Source: CAIYRG01 sp965247505 (lineage in GTDB: Bacteria; Pseudomonadota; Alphaproteobacteria; Micropepsales; Micropepsaceae). From it: a stretch of DNA of 64,000 bases. The stretch spans positions 558,001-622,000 of the forward strand of contig OZ252020.1 of NCBI GenBank assembly GCA_965247505.1, written 5' to 3'. Position 1 is the first letter of the stretch; every line of letters begins with the position of its first letter. The position numbers and the translations under genes are program-made. The notes under the pieces are model-generated. The model was given only the letters and a program-made list of their open reading frames with translations. It did no database searches and was not told where the DNA came from. Below, one piece after another: positions 18,147 through 27,246 of the stretch.

Positions 18147-19357
18147 GCGATCACGGAACTGGTGAATCTGGAACTCGCGAAAACCATGCATCAGATCTGT
18201 GGGCATATTTTCGATAGCTTCGCGCAAAGCGTGGACCGTGTTCGTGGTCCCGTCGGGAAGATATGCCGCACGGCTGTAGCGACCGACAATCTCACCGAAG
18301 GAAGGCAGTGTCCGATTGCAGGAACATTCACCCGATACGGCTTGCGCGAGGTCGCCGGTGTCGTAGCGAAGAAGCGGCATGGCGGCATTGGCTAAACTGG
18401 TAACAACAATGCGCACGGTCTTTCCCGGCAGACAGGCATGCCCATCCTCGTCGACGATTTCAATTATGCAATGCTCGCTGTGCACATGGTAGCGCCCGGC
18501 CTCGCACCGAGCAGCCACAAGACCAATCTCGTTGAGGCCATAATTCTGATGGACTGGTGTTCCAAAACTGCGCTCAACGTAATCCCGCATGCTTGGCGTC
18601 AGCTGTTCAGAAATTGCGACGACCGCTTTCAGACTCTCTACTGGGCGTTCATCACCCGTCACAAAGCCCAGAAGTTCGAGCGTTTCTGAATAGGCCATAA
18701 GGTAGTCCGGACGTACACGGCGCAACCAATCGATACGCTCCTCCGCAGGGGTGTCGACGCTGATGAACGCACATGGACCGATTGAAAATAACGCCCAATG
18801 ACAGGCCATGTCGGCGCGCTCGCAGCTTCTCCGCGCGCGAACAGGCCTCCGTCATCGTGCCGAGGAAGGTGGGTAGGAAGGCGCATGGCGGCGAATGATC
18901 CAGACGGATCGAGACGAAACCAGCGGTGTTCCCTCTGCTTCAGAAACCCAAATATCTTGCGACTGCGCTTGGTGTGCAGAACTGGCGTCGGGCGTCCTGT
19001 GGTGCCGGACGATCTCATCCATATTCTCGACGTCTCGCCCTGGGGCAGATTTTCGGCCAGAAGCGCTGAATTATTGTCCTGCACGTCGAGCTTGGTCAGA
19101 ACAGGTAATGCAGCAAGAACGCTCATCGGGTCGCGGTCCATTTCGCCAGCATTAGCGCGGCTCAATGCCTCTCGATAATAAGGCACCTCTCGCGAGGCGA
19201 AGCTCAACATCGTGCCTAGAGCGTTGGCCGTGCGGGCTTCATGTTGTGCGGGCACCTGAAACTCATTTTCGAGCAATTCATCTAAGAGCGGCATCGGGCG
19301 GCGAAGGCGCGCCGCCCATTTTTGTTGCTCAAATTTTTCCTCGGCGAGCGTGGTCAT
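18147..19357 (-). pseudogene. PaaK-like adenylate-forming ligase, frameshifted and truncated by IS3
   Basis: The first frame (from ATG 19357) gives the start of a phenylacetate-CoA-ligase-like protein: REVPYYREALSRANAG, LPVLTKLDVQ and the phosphate-binding MRSSGTTGRPTPV. Around 18800-18830 the frame shifts. The second frame continues ACHWALFSIGPCAF, YLMAYSETLELLGFV, PVHQNYGLNEIGLVAARCE, and the adenylation motif LLRYDTGDLAQ. At 18147 the IS3 element cuts it in the C-terminal lid domain. Intact relatives activate a carboxylic acid as an acyl-adenylate. The divergent P450 and the GH3 gene nearby suggest it once belonged to the same biosynthetic locus. Dead as it stands. Confidence 0.85.
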
Positions 19358-19510
19358 TGCGAAGAGCTACGAAATAACTGACTTCGAGTACGATTTATAC
19401 AGGAAAGGATCATATACCGCGTCCCCATTTCGCCAGCGCTCGACATTCAATCCGATATTGCGTCATTCTCGTCCCCTAGCTTTGGCAGCAACGTTAAGGA
19501 TACTGACTGA

Positions 19511-20710
19511 ATGAGTTCAAGTGATTTAGGCCAGAGGTTCCTTGCCGTGCGGGCTGGAACGACACGTTGCGAGGCGGACATCTATCGACTCTACGCCGAA
19601 ATGAGGCGTGCCTCCCCGTTGTGGCGCTCGCCTTGGGACGATGTGTACCTGTCGTCCTACAATCTCGTCACCGAAGCATTGGTGAACCGCGATATGTCGC
19701 ATGCACTTTGGCCCGGATCGCCGATCCCTCACGGGCAGGATTTTGAAGAATCGCCGATCGCCGATTGGTTGCTCTTCATGGATGGTACAAATCACACCTT
19801 GCTGAGGCGCGCCTTTCAAGGGCCGTTCGTCGAATCCGACGGCTCGCTTTCCGGCCGCGTTGCGATGATCGTCGAGGAACAGTTGAACGGCGTTACTCTT
19901 GATTCTCCTATCGATGCAGTAACGCAATTCACCCGCATCATACCTGAACGCGTCATCGGAGGGTTGTTGGGGGTACCTCACACGGATCTGTCGCTGTTTC
20001 GGTCATGGTCGGAGGAAATTCGTACAACTCTGGATATAGGAATGGAGTCGGTTGCCGCCGGAAATGCCGTCGCCGCAAGCGATCTCACCGATTACTTCTA
20101 CGATATGGTAACCCGCAAAGCAGGCGGCAGCACAATTGTTGGCGAGTTCGACCTGACTGAGCTTTCAGATGAAATTGGCATACGCGCCGCAGCGGCAAAC
20201 CTCGCCTTTATAGCGTTCGCTGGGTATGAGACGACCGTTCACCTACTCGGCAGTATGCTGCTCCTGTTATCGAAGACACCGACTGTTTGGCACGCGGTTC
20301 GCGAAAAGCCCGAACTTGCTCCGCTGGTAGTTGCAGAAGCTTTGCGCCTTGAGAGCCCGGTCCAAAAAGTCTGTCGTTGGGCGCTCGCCGACATTGAGTT
20401 TTCCGGCGGGCACAAGCTGAACAAGGGCGAATATGTCGTGTGTTTGTTGGGTGCCGCAAATCGCGATCCTTCCCGATTTTCGGATCCAGATCGGATTAGC
20501 CTTGCGCAAGCACAAAATGCACATATCGCGTTCGGTAAGGGGCTCCATTCCTGCCTCGGGCGGGCGCTTGCGGTGATCGAGGGCACCGCGGTGCTTCAAT
20601 GGCTTGTCAAAAATGTCCAAGAGATTTCTTTAGATTCGAGCGAAATCGAATGGATCACGAATTCTAGCTTTCGCGGCCTCCAACGCTTGCCAATTACTCT
20701 TCGCGGGTGA
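19511..20710 (+). CDS. Cytochrome P450
   Basis: 399 residues, normal length for a soluble bacterial P450. The oxygen-binding I-helix is AFAGYETT (about residue 235-242). The ExxR motif is EALRLESP (about 275). The haem loop is AFGKGLHSCLGRALA with the thiolate Cys near 346. It should insert oxygen into a small substrate using an external ferredoxin; no redox partner gene is adjacent. It starts divergently from the ligase pseudogene and its stop overlaps the convergent GH3 gene by 17 bases. Substrate is unknown. Confidence 0.93.
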   Translation: MSSSDLGQRFLAVRAGTTRCEADIYRLYAEMRRASPLWRSPWDDVYLSSYNLVTEALVNRDMSHALWPGSPIPHGQDFEESPIADWLLFMDGTNHTLLRRAFQGPFVESDGSLSGRVAMIVEEQLNGVTLDSPIDAVTQFTRIIPERVIGGLLGVPHTDLSLFRSWSEEIRTTLDIGMESVAAGNAVAASDLTDYFYDMVTRKAGGSTIVGEFDLTELSDEIGIRAAAANLAFIAFAGYETTVHLLGSMLLLLSKTPTVWHAVREKPELAPLVVAEALRLESPVQKVCRWALADIEFSGGHKLNKGEYVVCLLGAANRDPSRFSDPDRISLAQAQNAHIAFGKGLHSCLGRALAVIEGTAVLQWLVKNVQEISLDSSEIEWITNSSFRGLQRLPITLRG

Positions 20711-22298
20711 AGTTGCTCAAAAGCTCAGAGGGTAGCTCCAGAATTAAGGCCGGCGCCTTTAGCCCAGCAACACTTCGCCCCTTTGATGCTGCCCATTTTT
20801 GATACCGCGCGAAAAGATTGTCAGTTACGTGAATTTCAAGCGGCGACAATTGTCCAATATCGCGCGCATAGGCATATTGTGGATTGCGCCGCAATTGTTT
20901 CTCCAATTTCTCCACGAAGGTGGCGAGGTGTCGCTTGCCCAATTCACCATCTACGCATAGCGCATAGTGAGGATGAGGCTGGGATGAAGGGGCGAGGATC
21001 GCAAAGATTGCCGGCCCGTCGGATGCGGCTTCGACACAGGACAGAACGAATTCCTCGGTCAATTTCTCGCCGCACAAATCGCTTGCCGATCTAGCGCGAC
21101 CTTTGAACACGAGACGCGGCGTTTCGTTCGTGAAGCCCACAACTTCGACGACATCGCCGGTATCGTAGCGATACAATCCCGATTTGTTTGAGATGAGAAC
21201 GCGGTAGGTCCCTCCGTGTTCAAGATTCCACGCGGGGCGCACGCCTCCACTATCGACAAATTCGAAAAAAACGCTTTCCACGGCAAGGGGCGAACCTTGG
21301 CCATCACCAAACGGTACAGTGACTGCGCCTTCGATCAGCATAAGTCCCTTTGCCTGGAACCAGACTTCCGGAAATAATTGTTTTAATTCCGCAGCAAAGG
21401 GCGCGCTCGATGCATCCATCCAGCAACTAATAACATCAAGCTGGGGCCAAATTGCCCGCGTATCAATGGAAGCATTGCCGACAAGAACATCAAGTTCGGC
21501 AGCGCGTGCCGGATCGCCCGGTGGAAAAGGAACCCCAGAAAGAGCAGCTTCATGCGGCGTCGGCACGCCGCTTGCGATCGCCTCTATGAGCGCGGGTTTC
21601 AATCGCTGTATTGCGCGCACCAATTCGGTCAGATAAGTGGGGCTCCACACCCAAATCAGCGCCAAGTCGCGGGCACTAAGCAGATGAACGCAGGTCGCGA
21701 AGCACCAGGCGTTGAAATCGCTAAGTGCTGACAGTTCTGCCGGCGCTATTGAAAGTTTTGCGAGATCAGCCGCGGCTGATCCAAAATAGGCGAATAACCA
21801 CGGGCTACCCAGAGGAAGCACGCCCATCCGTTGCCCCTTCTTGCGTCCAACGGGACTGAGCGCAAAGTAAATGCGTCCTTCCCGCAGACTTTGCCGCCGA
21901 ATCATGTTTGCAAACCATGGACGCATCGCGTTCCAATAGCCGTCCAATGCGCCTTGCGTGTACGGGATCGTTTTTGCACCAGAGGTGCTTCCGCCGGTGG
22001 TCTCGACGAATAGAGGTGTAGCTGCAGTTAGTTGTGATGGCGCGCCACCAAGCGCAGCCTCGATGTAGGGAACATAAACCTCATAGTTTGAAATCGGTAC
22101 GGAAGCGGCATATTCAGCGTAGTTCGCGATCGAGGCGAATCCGTGTGCCCTGCCAAATATCGTTTCCGCATTTTCGGCGAGAAGGCTGCACAAATACTCC
22201 TTCTGCACCACTTCCAGATTTGCGCACTGTCGCAAGAAGTGCGCCTCTGCCCCGTGGCATGTCTCGGTTAAATTATGCCAGGTGTCTTGGTGGCGCAT
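20694..22298 (-). CDS. GH3-family acyl-adenylate amido synthetase
   Basis: 534 residues. The GH3 (auxin-responsive promoter) family is recognised by its ATP-binding start TTGGSTSGAKTIPYT, the central PTYLTELVRAI, the YRVLISNKSGLYRYDTGDVVEVVGF motif and the C-terminal FARYQKWAASKGR. In plants GH3 enzymes join amino acids to acyl hormones by way of an adenylate. Bacterial members are mostly uncharacterised and occur in small-molecule clusters. The ATG at 22298 overlaps the end of the upstream gene 22273-23001, so they form an operon. It is convergent with, and overlaps, the P450 gene. Confidence 0.9.
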   Translation of the reverse strand: MRHQDTWHNLTETCHGAEAHFLRQCANLEVVQKEYLCSLLAENAETIFGRAHGFASIANYAEYAASVPISNYEVYVPYIEAALGGAPSQLTAATPLFVETTGGSTSGAKTIPYTQGALDGYWNAMRPWFANMIRRQSLREGRIYFALSPVGRKKGQRMGVLPLGSPWLFAYFGSAAADLAKLSIAPAELSALSDFNAWCFATCVHLLSARDLALIWVWSPTYLTELVRAIQRLKPALIEAIASGVPTPHEAALSGVPFPPGDPARAAELDVLVGNASIDTRAIWPQLDVISCWMDASSAPFAAELKQLFPEVWFQAKGLMLIEGAVTVPFGDGQGSPLAVESVFFEFVDSGGVRPAWNLEHGGTYRVLISNKSGLYRYDTGDVVEVVGFTNETPRLVFKGRARSASDLCGEKLTEEFVLSCVEAASDGPAIFAILAPSSQPHPHYALCVDGELGKRHLATFVEKLEKQLRRNPQYAYARDIGQLSPLEIHVTDNLFARYQKWAASKGRSVAGLKAPALILELPSELLSNFTREE

Positions 22299-23001
22299 TC
22301 ATGCCCTTTCGAAATTCCGTCTTGGCGTAGGATTTTAAATTGGCCCCGCTGAATTCGGCAATGCATGCGAGTTCAACTCCATTGGCATGATTTGGATTGA
22401 GCTTGAGAAAATCCTGCACCAATGGACGGCTGACAAAGTCATGCGCGTCCTGGAAACGATGAGCAAGTTGGCCCCTTGAGGCAGGGAAAGTTATCAACCC
22501 GGTGGATGGATCAAAGTAATCACCGAACTTCTCTCGGCTAAATTTGTCCCTCAGCCCAATTAATGCGGGATCCTGCTCTTGTGTGAGGCTGGGTGCGTAT
22601 CGGTGGAAAAAGGCGTCGAGTATCCTATAGGTGCGGTGACCCTTGACGATCAGGAACCAATAGAGCTCCGTTTTCGGCTGTTGCGCCTTGATCGAGCCCG
22701 CTAGGCGGAACCAGCTCCGAAGAAGGTGTCCGGGGGCCCAATAGTCCGAGTCCATCACTGTGTCGCCGGAAAAAATATATCGAATGCGGCGCGTTTTGCT
22801 CGTCATTTCATGGATCGACAGGGTTACGAAGCCGAGGAGTTTTCGATCCGCCGTGCGTAGAAGAATTACAAAATCCTTGTTCGACAAATCCTCTTCAAAT
22901 GTTGAGCGCTGAACTGCATCGTAATGCAGAGCGAATAAGTCAAACATCTCATCACGAACTTGAGCACCCATTTCCTTCGGTGCGAGCAATTCCTCTTCCA
23001 A
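22273..23001 (-). CDS. Predicted acyltransferase-like protein, GH3 operon partner
   Basis: 242 residues from a TTG at 23001 (MEEELLAPKEMG); the in-frame ATG at 22971 is an alternative. The fold looks like a GNAT-related N-acyltransferase: an acidic helical start (FDLFALHYDAVQRSTFEEDL), then beta strands DFVILLRTADRKLLGFVTLSIHEM, and a central YWFLIVKGHRTYRILDAFFHRY. This resembles the autoinducer-synthase-like or acyl-ACP-dependent enzymes rather than the acetyl-CoA ones. No catalytic residue can be named. Its 3' end overlaps the GH3 start by 26 bases, which means close co-expression. Confidence 0.62.
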   Translation of the reverse strand: MEEELLAPKEMGAQVRDEMFDLFALHYDAVQRSTFEEDLSNKDFVILLRTADRKLLGFVTLSIHEMTSKTRRIRYIFSGDTVMDSDYWAPGHLLRSWFRLAGSIKAQQPKTELYWFLIVKGHRTYRILDAFFHRYAPSLTQEQDPALIGLRDKFSREKFGDYFDPSTGLITFPASRGQLAHRFQDAHDFVSRPLVQDFLKLNPNHANGVELACIAEFSGANLKSYAKTEFRKGMNAPPRHLA

Positions 23002-23153
23002 TTTGGTCCGACCCCTCAGCCTTAATCGGCAAGATGCGATGATAGATATCTACCTACCAATCTCAGCCATTCCAGCCAATCACCCTAGGTGGTCGCCGAA
23101 TTACCGCGCGCAAGCGCCTGCAGACAACGCCAAAGATGCCGGTGGCCCCAAAA

Positions 23154-23747
23154 TCACTTACGGCGATGCGCTCTGCCCAATGTCGAGGCGCGTGCGCAAA
23201 TCGCGGTCATAGCGAATAGGATCGCCGTTTTCGTCGATAATTCTAAGAGATTGCTGAAAATGGATCGGAGGGTCGCTTCGGGCGCTGCATGCGCTTCGAG
23301 CACATAGAGCCGGTCCGCATGCGAGAGAATCTGAACATAGGTGCGGCTCTGATCGTCATTGGTGATTTGAAGCTGATGGCCGGCAATACGGTCGAACTGT
23401 GTCCAGGCATCATAGGTGATCTCGCCGCCCCGCTTACGAATATTCCATGCCGCATAGTCGACCGAGCCGTAAAAATCCCATGTGGGAGAATTATTGGGCA
23501 AATCCGAGACCGAGCAATCGACTACGGTAATCAGGTACTGCACTTGCTCGTCCGCCGCCGTAAAAACTTTACCGGGTAGATCCGCGCCCCATTCCGAGTG
23601 ATAGACGATGTCCTCGACCGCCGGCACATGAGGCAGGTTGACGCTGAACAATTCGTCCCGTTCGACAAAATCGAACCAGCCTTGTGCGGCCACGGGAAAT
23701 ACGCTGAGCGTGCCAACCAATGCGAGCACAAGCATCCCATAGCGCAT
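23154..23747 (-). CDS. Secreted FPGEP-family paralog with shifted C-terminus (copy E)
   Basis: Starts at ATG 23747 after AAGGGA (MRYGMLVLALVGTLSVFPVAAQ, signal peptide). It follows copies C and D: WFDFVERDELFSVNLPHVP, PGKVFTAADEQVQYLITVVD, GEITYDAWTQFDRIAGHQLQI, RLYVLEAHAAPEAT. After LRSIFSNLLELS the sequence is unlike the family. The neighbouring frame reads HFQQSLRIIDENGDPIRYD and stops at 23158, which is the expected family ending. So a one-base shift near 23265-23280 has changed the last 40 residues. The protein may still fold. Confidence 0.7.
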   Translation of the reverse strand: MRYGMLVLALVGTLSVFPVAAQGWFDFVERDELFSVNLPHVPAVEDIVYHSEWGADLPGKVFTAADEQVQYLITVVDCSVSDLPNNSPTWDFYGSVDYAAWNIRKRGGEITYDAWTQFDRIAGHQLQITNDDQSRTYVQILSHADRLYVLEAHAAPEATLRSIFSNLLELSTKTAILFAMTAICARASTLGRAHRRK

Positions 23748-23882
23748 GATTATCCCTTCCGTCATTTTCTTGCTTTGGCCTGAGCAAGATTACCCCAAAA
23801 TCTGCCCTTCCCAAATCCTGCGCCTTATAGTCGCGCGTCGTGTTCGCGGGCTTGCCTCAAAAGCCGGCACTTGACTGGCTGT

Positions 23883-25499
23883 TTAGTGCACGCGCCGACC
23901 AAATAGCTGCAACGCGGCGACAAGAAGTGCCGTGCCGACGATCAAGGACAGCCACCAGGGAGCGCCGAAACCGCTCGGCAGCACCCCGGCAATCAAGGCG
24001 ACCGCCCCGGCGAGCAACGCATAGGGCAGCTGTGTCCTGACATGCTCCAGATGGTCGCAACCCGAGGCCATGGAAGATAAAATCGTGGTATCGGAGATAG
24101 GCGAACAGTGATCGCCCCACACAGCGCCTGCCAAAACCGCCGCAATCGTCGAATGCAGAACATACAGCTCAGTGATCCCGCCTTGCTGCGAAAGATTCCA
24201 TGCAAGGGGCACGGCAAGCGGCATCAATATTCCCATGGTGCCCCAACTCGTTCCGGTCGAGAACGCGGTGATAGCCGCGATCACAAATACCAGCGCCGGC
24301 AGCACGCCCACCGGCAGCGACTCGCCGAGGATCGAGGCCAAAAAATCTGCCGTTCCCAACGCCTCGGTGGTCCCAGCCAATGCCCATGAAAGAACAAGAA
24401 TGATCATCGCAAATACGATCGTTCTCACCCCACCCGCCCAGGCCTCGATCAGTTCGTCGAGCGGCGCGAGACGCTGGACGAGCGACATTCCGAGCGCGAC
24501 CAGCACCGCCACCAAAGATGCCCACATCAACGCTTTGTAGGGGTCCGCTGTTTCAATGATGGCGCGTAAAGATTCGCCCTCGCCAGTGGCGAACAATCCA
24601 ACTGCGACGCCCCCCACCAATACAATGAGCGGCACGATGGCGTTCATCGCACGCTCCGGCATTGCGCCTTCTTTTGCGGCCGGCGCGGCAGATTGCGGTG
24701 CCGCCTCGTCTCTCGCAGAGCGCCACTCGGCTGCAACCATCGGGCCGATATCACGGCCCGTCCAGCACACAAGCAACACCAGAAGAATACACAGCAAGGG
24801 GTAAAAACTGTAAGCGATGGAGTTCAAGAAAAGCAGATAGGGCGAGGTATCAAGCGTATCGATGCCCTCAATCGCTTCGCCGATCAGTCCCACCTCGTAA
24901 CCGATCCAAGTCGTCACCAGAGCAATCGCAGCAACAGGCGCGGCGGTTGAATCGACCAAATAAGCCAGCTTTTCCCGCGAGATACGCAATCGATCTGTGA
25001 TCGGGCGCATGGTGTTGCCCACGACGAGCGTATTGGCATAGTCGTCGATAAACACGACGAGGCCCATGAATGTGGTCGCGAGCTGCCCGCGGCGGCGCGT
25101 AGTAGCCAGATGTGAGATGCTATTGACGATTCCGCGTGTACCGCCATTGCGGGTGATGATGCCGACCAGCCCGCCAATCATAAACGAGAATAATATGATC
25201 GCCGCGTGGTCCCGATCGGCCAACGCCTCCAGGGTGTAAATCTGAAAACTATCGAGCAGGCCTTGCCAAAGACCCGCGATATCAAATCCTGCAATGAGCC
25301 AAGCACCTATCCAAACGCCAAGGAACAATGCCGGAATGACGCTGCGCAGTGCGAACGCGGCGCTAATCGCGATAAGCGCCGGCAATATCGATACCCAGCC
25401 GAAATGCTCTGATGCCGCCGCCGGAGATTGCGCCCATGCATTTACGGGAACACAAAAAGCAAATAGCGCAATTATTGTTAAGCGCTGCAGCTTAGACAT
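23883..25499 (-). CDS. Na+/H+ antiporter, NhaC family
   Basis: About 538 residues from ATG 25499 (MSKLQRLTIIALFAFC, a possible cleaved signal); the frame extends upstream without support. There are around twelve hydrophobic helices. The family segments are MGLVVFIDDYANTLVVGNTMRP, DSTAAPVAAIALVTTWIGYE, FSTGTSWGTMGILMPLAVP and GAVWGDHCSPISDTTILSSMASGCDH. The charged Asp residues in DDYAN and GDHCSPISDTT fit ion-coupled transport. Some NhaC-like proteins exchange organic ions instead. It reads in the same direction as the DUF2182/DUF1326 pair upstream. Confidence 0.9.
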   Translation of the reverse strand: MSKLQRLTIIALFAFCVPVNAWAQSPAAASEHFGWVSILPALIAISAAFALRSVIPALFLGVWIGAWLIAGFDIAGLWQGLLDSFQIYTLEALADRDHAAIILFSFMIGGLVGIITRNGGTRGIVNSISHLATTRRRGQLATTFMGLVVFIDDYANTLVVGNTMRPITDRLRISREKLAYLVDSTAAPVAAIALVTTWIGYEVGLIGEAIEGIDTLDTSPYLLFLNSIAYSFYPLLCILLVLLVCWTGRDIGPMVAAEWRSARDEAAPQSAAPAAKEGAMPERAMNAIVPLIVLVGGVAVGLFATGEGESLRAIIETADPYKALMWASLVAVLVALGMSLVQRLAPLDELIEAWAGGVRTIVFAMIILVLSWALAGTTEALGTADFLASILGESLPVGVLPALVFVIAAITAFSTGTSWGTMGILMPLAVPLAWNLSQQGGITELYVLHSTIAAVLAGAVWGDHCSPISDTTILSSMASGCDHLEHVRTQLPYALLAGAVALIAGVLPSGFGAPWWLSLIVGTALLVAALQLFGRRVH

Positions 25500-25623
25500 G
25501 GCGGATTTTCGTCCCTTTGAAGCGATATCAACGCTGACACATGGTTGATCGGCAAGCTGGAGCGCCAAGTCTCTCACGATCCGCACGTAGTGGCCAATGT
25601 CGCAATGCCCAAATGAATATTGT

Positions 25624-26421
25624 TTAGGCGAGAGCGCCTTGCAACGCGATGGCGCCGCCCGCTAGCAGCAAAATAAGACCGATGAGGCGCGCCGCCCAAT
25701 GACCCATAGGCGTGAGCTTTTCGATCAAGACAAACCCCGCCAACGCCGCCACCCAAAGAAGGTTCATCACCCCTCCCACAAACAAGAGCGCCATAAGCCC
25801 CCAGCAGCAGCCCAAACAAAAAAGCCCGTGGTGCAGCCCCATAATGACGGCACCATCGGTGCCTTTGCGCCAATGCCGTGACAAGAATTCCGCCGGCGAG
25901 CGGCAATGTCTAAGACAGGCATCCTTGGAAGGCGTCAATTGATAGAGGCCCACAGCCGCCATCAATAGGCCGGCGGCGATCGCATTATTCAGGGTCATGC
26001 CTTCGGACAGATACGCTTCGCGATGCAGAAGATATTGCAGCGCTGTCGCCACCGCGCTGAACGCCGTCCAGGCAATAAGATATCCCGTGACGAACGCACT
26101 GATCGGTGCGAGCACATGTTCTGCCGTGCTTTTCTTACGCCGCACCAATCCATAGAGCGGGATTGTTGGTGCGGCGCTCGGTATCATCATCGCCACCATC
26201 ATGATGGCCCACATGTTAAATGTCAGGCTCGCTTCAAGCGTCGTCCATTGCCGCATTTGCATCACGGACGTATCCATCTCGGCCATGCCCATTTCCGCCA
26301 TGCGAATCGATTCAAATCCCAAATAGATCCATGCGATTGCAGCCAGCCCGATGAGCCCGGAAAGGACGATCATCTGCTCGCGCTTGAGTATGGATTCGAG
26401 GGTAGTACCCGACGGAGTCAT
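25624..26421 (-). CDS. DUF2182 integral membrane protein
   Basis: 265 residues with about six helices. The DUF2182 family is clear from NMWAIMMVAMMIPSAAPTI, the CLRHCRSP motif, and the GLHHGLFCLGCCWGLMALLFVGGVMN segment. The cysteines, histidines and methionines suggest metal handling, as the family's description as predicted metal-binding membrane proteins implies, though the role is unproven. The upstream DUF1326 gene on the same strand is the usual partner. The 17-base gap implies an operon. Confidence 0.88.
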   Translation of the reverse strand: MTPSGTTLESILKREQMIVLSGLIGLAAIAWIYLGFESIRMAEMGMAEMDTSVMQMRQWTTLEASLTFNMWAIMMVAMMIPSAAPTIPLYGLVRRKKSTAEHVLAPISAFVTGYLIAWTAFSAVATALQYLLHREAYLSEGMTLNNAIAAGLLMAAVGLYQLTPSKDACLRHCRSPAEFLSRHWRKGTDGAVIMGLHHGLFCLGCCWGLMALLFVGGVMNLLWVAALAGFVLIEKLTPMGHWAARLIGLILLLAGGAIALQGALA

Positions 26422-26438
26422 GATTAAGCTTTGGAAAA

Positions 26439-27074
26439 TTAGTCGTCGATTATTCCATAGGGTCCGTAGGCGACGCGAGCAAGGGCGCCATATCTCTTCT
26501 CATGATTAAATTCGATCGACTTCGTGCCGACCAGATCAGCGCTCACCATCTCGGCCTCGCGAAATTCGAAGCCTTCGGGAAGCCAAATGAATTCAAGATG
26601 TGGCTTACCGGTGACCGGGTTGCGGATCGGCTCAAATCGCGCTTCAAAAACACCCGCAACAGCGGCGCGCGCAGTGCGCTCCGCTTCGTTCCATTCAAAC
26701 TCAATCTCGGCAATGATCGGCTCATACTCTTTTTCGATCGTCGAGCCATAAATATTGAAAACAGTGGTCGGTTCTTGTTCTTCGCCGGATAGGATTTTCC
26801 CCTACGCTTCCAACTGCTCGTCGGTCGGTCGCTTGTCCATAACCGGCTGAAACTCGCCATGGCCCGCATGCACCGCGCCGGGCCAACGAGAACTGCCCGC
26901 AAAACGCAAACCGTCCAACCGCACGGAACCAAAATATCCCTCGTCGATTTCCATCGCCTCCAAACCTTCGCAGGGCGGGTTGGTTGGGCGGCCAAGAAAT
27001 TCGCAGGGGCAGCCATAATCGCAACTGCAGGTACCAATTTTTCGTCCCCGGAGTAACCAATCAACATAGGCCAT
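26439..27074 (-). pseudogene. DUF1326 protein gene interrupted by an in-frame TAG
   Basis: Read from ATG 27074 (MAYVDWLLRGRKIGTC) with GGAGG upstream. The first part has the family's cysteine motif GTCSCDYGCPCEF and PCEGLEAMEID. A TAG at 26802-26804 interrupts between DEQLEA and GKILSGEEQEP. The same frame then runs to 26439 with FNIYGSTIEKEYEPI, EARFEPIRNPVTGK and EGFEFREAEMVS, matching the rest of the family. Relatives commonly read EALGKILSG, so a Leu codon (TTG) to TAG change is likely. It would otherwise partner DUF2182. The N-terminal 90 residues could still be made. Confidence 0.85.
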
Positions 27075-27167
27075 AGTTTCAGCTTCCTCCGATTGCCCTA
27101 CAGGCGTGTCCTTAACGGCAGCAACAGAGGTTAAAGCACTGCCAGGCCGCAATCCAATATATGGCGT

Positions 27168-27241
27168 ATGTCCGCATTGCCCCTGATTGGCGGACAGGAC
27201 AACCGCCACGCGAATGTCCGGCTAGCGCCAAAAGCAAACAT
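27168..27241. repeat. Two adjacent palindromic repeats
   Basis: Two copies of the window's dispersed hairpin: 27168-27197 (ATGTCCGC ... GGCGGACAG) and 27214-27241 (ATGTCCGGCT ... AGCAAACAT around AGCGCCAAA). They lie between the DUF1326 gene and the hydrolase gene. Confidence 0.65.
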
Positions 27242-27246
27242 TCAAA

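Noticed and set aside
26802..26804. TAG read as pyrrolysine or another recoding event
   Set aside because: Stops within genes use TAG, TGA and TAA, several lie in transposases, and no pyrrolysine or selenocysteine machinery or recoding structure was seen. Ordinary mutation is simpler.
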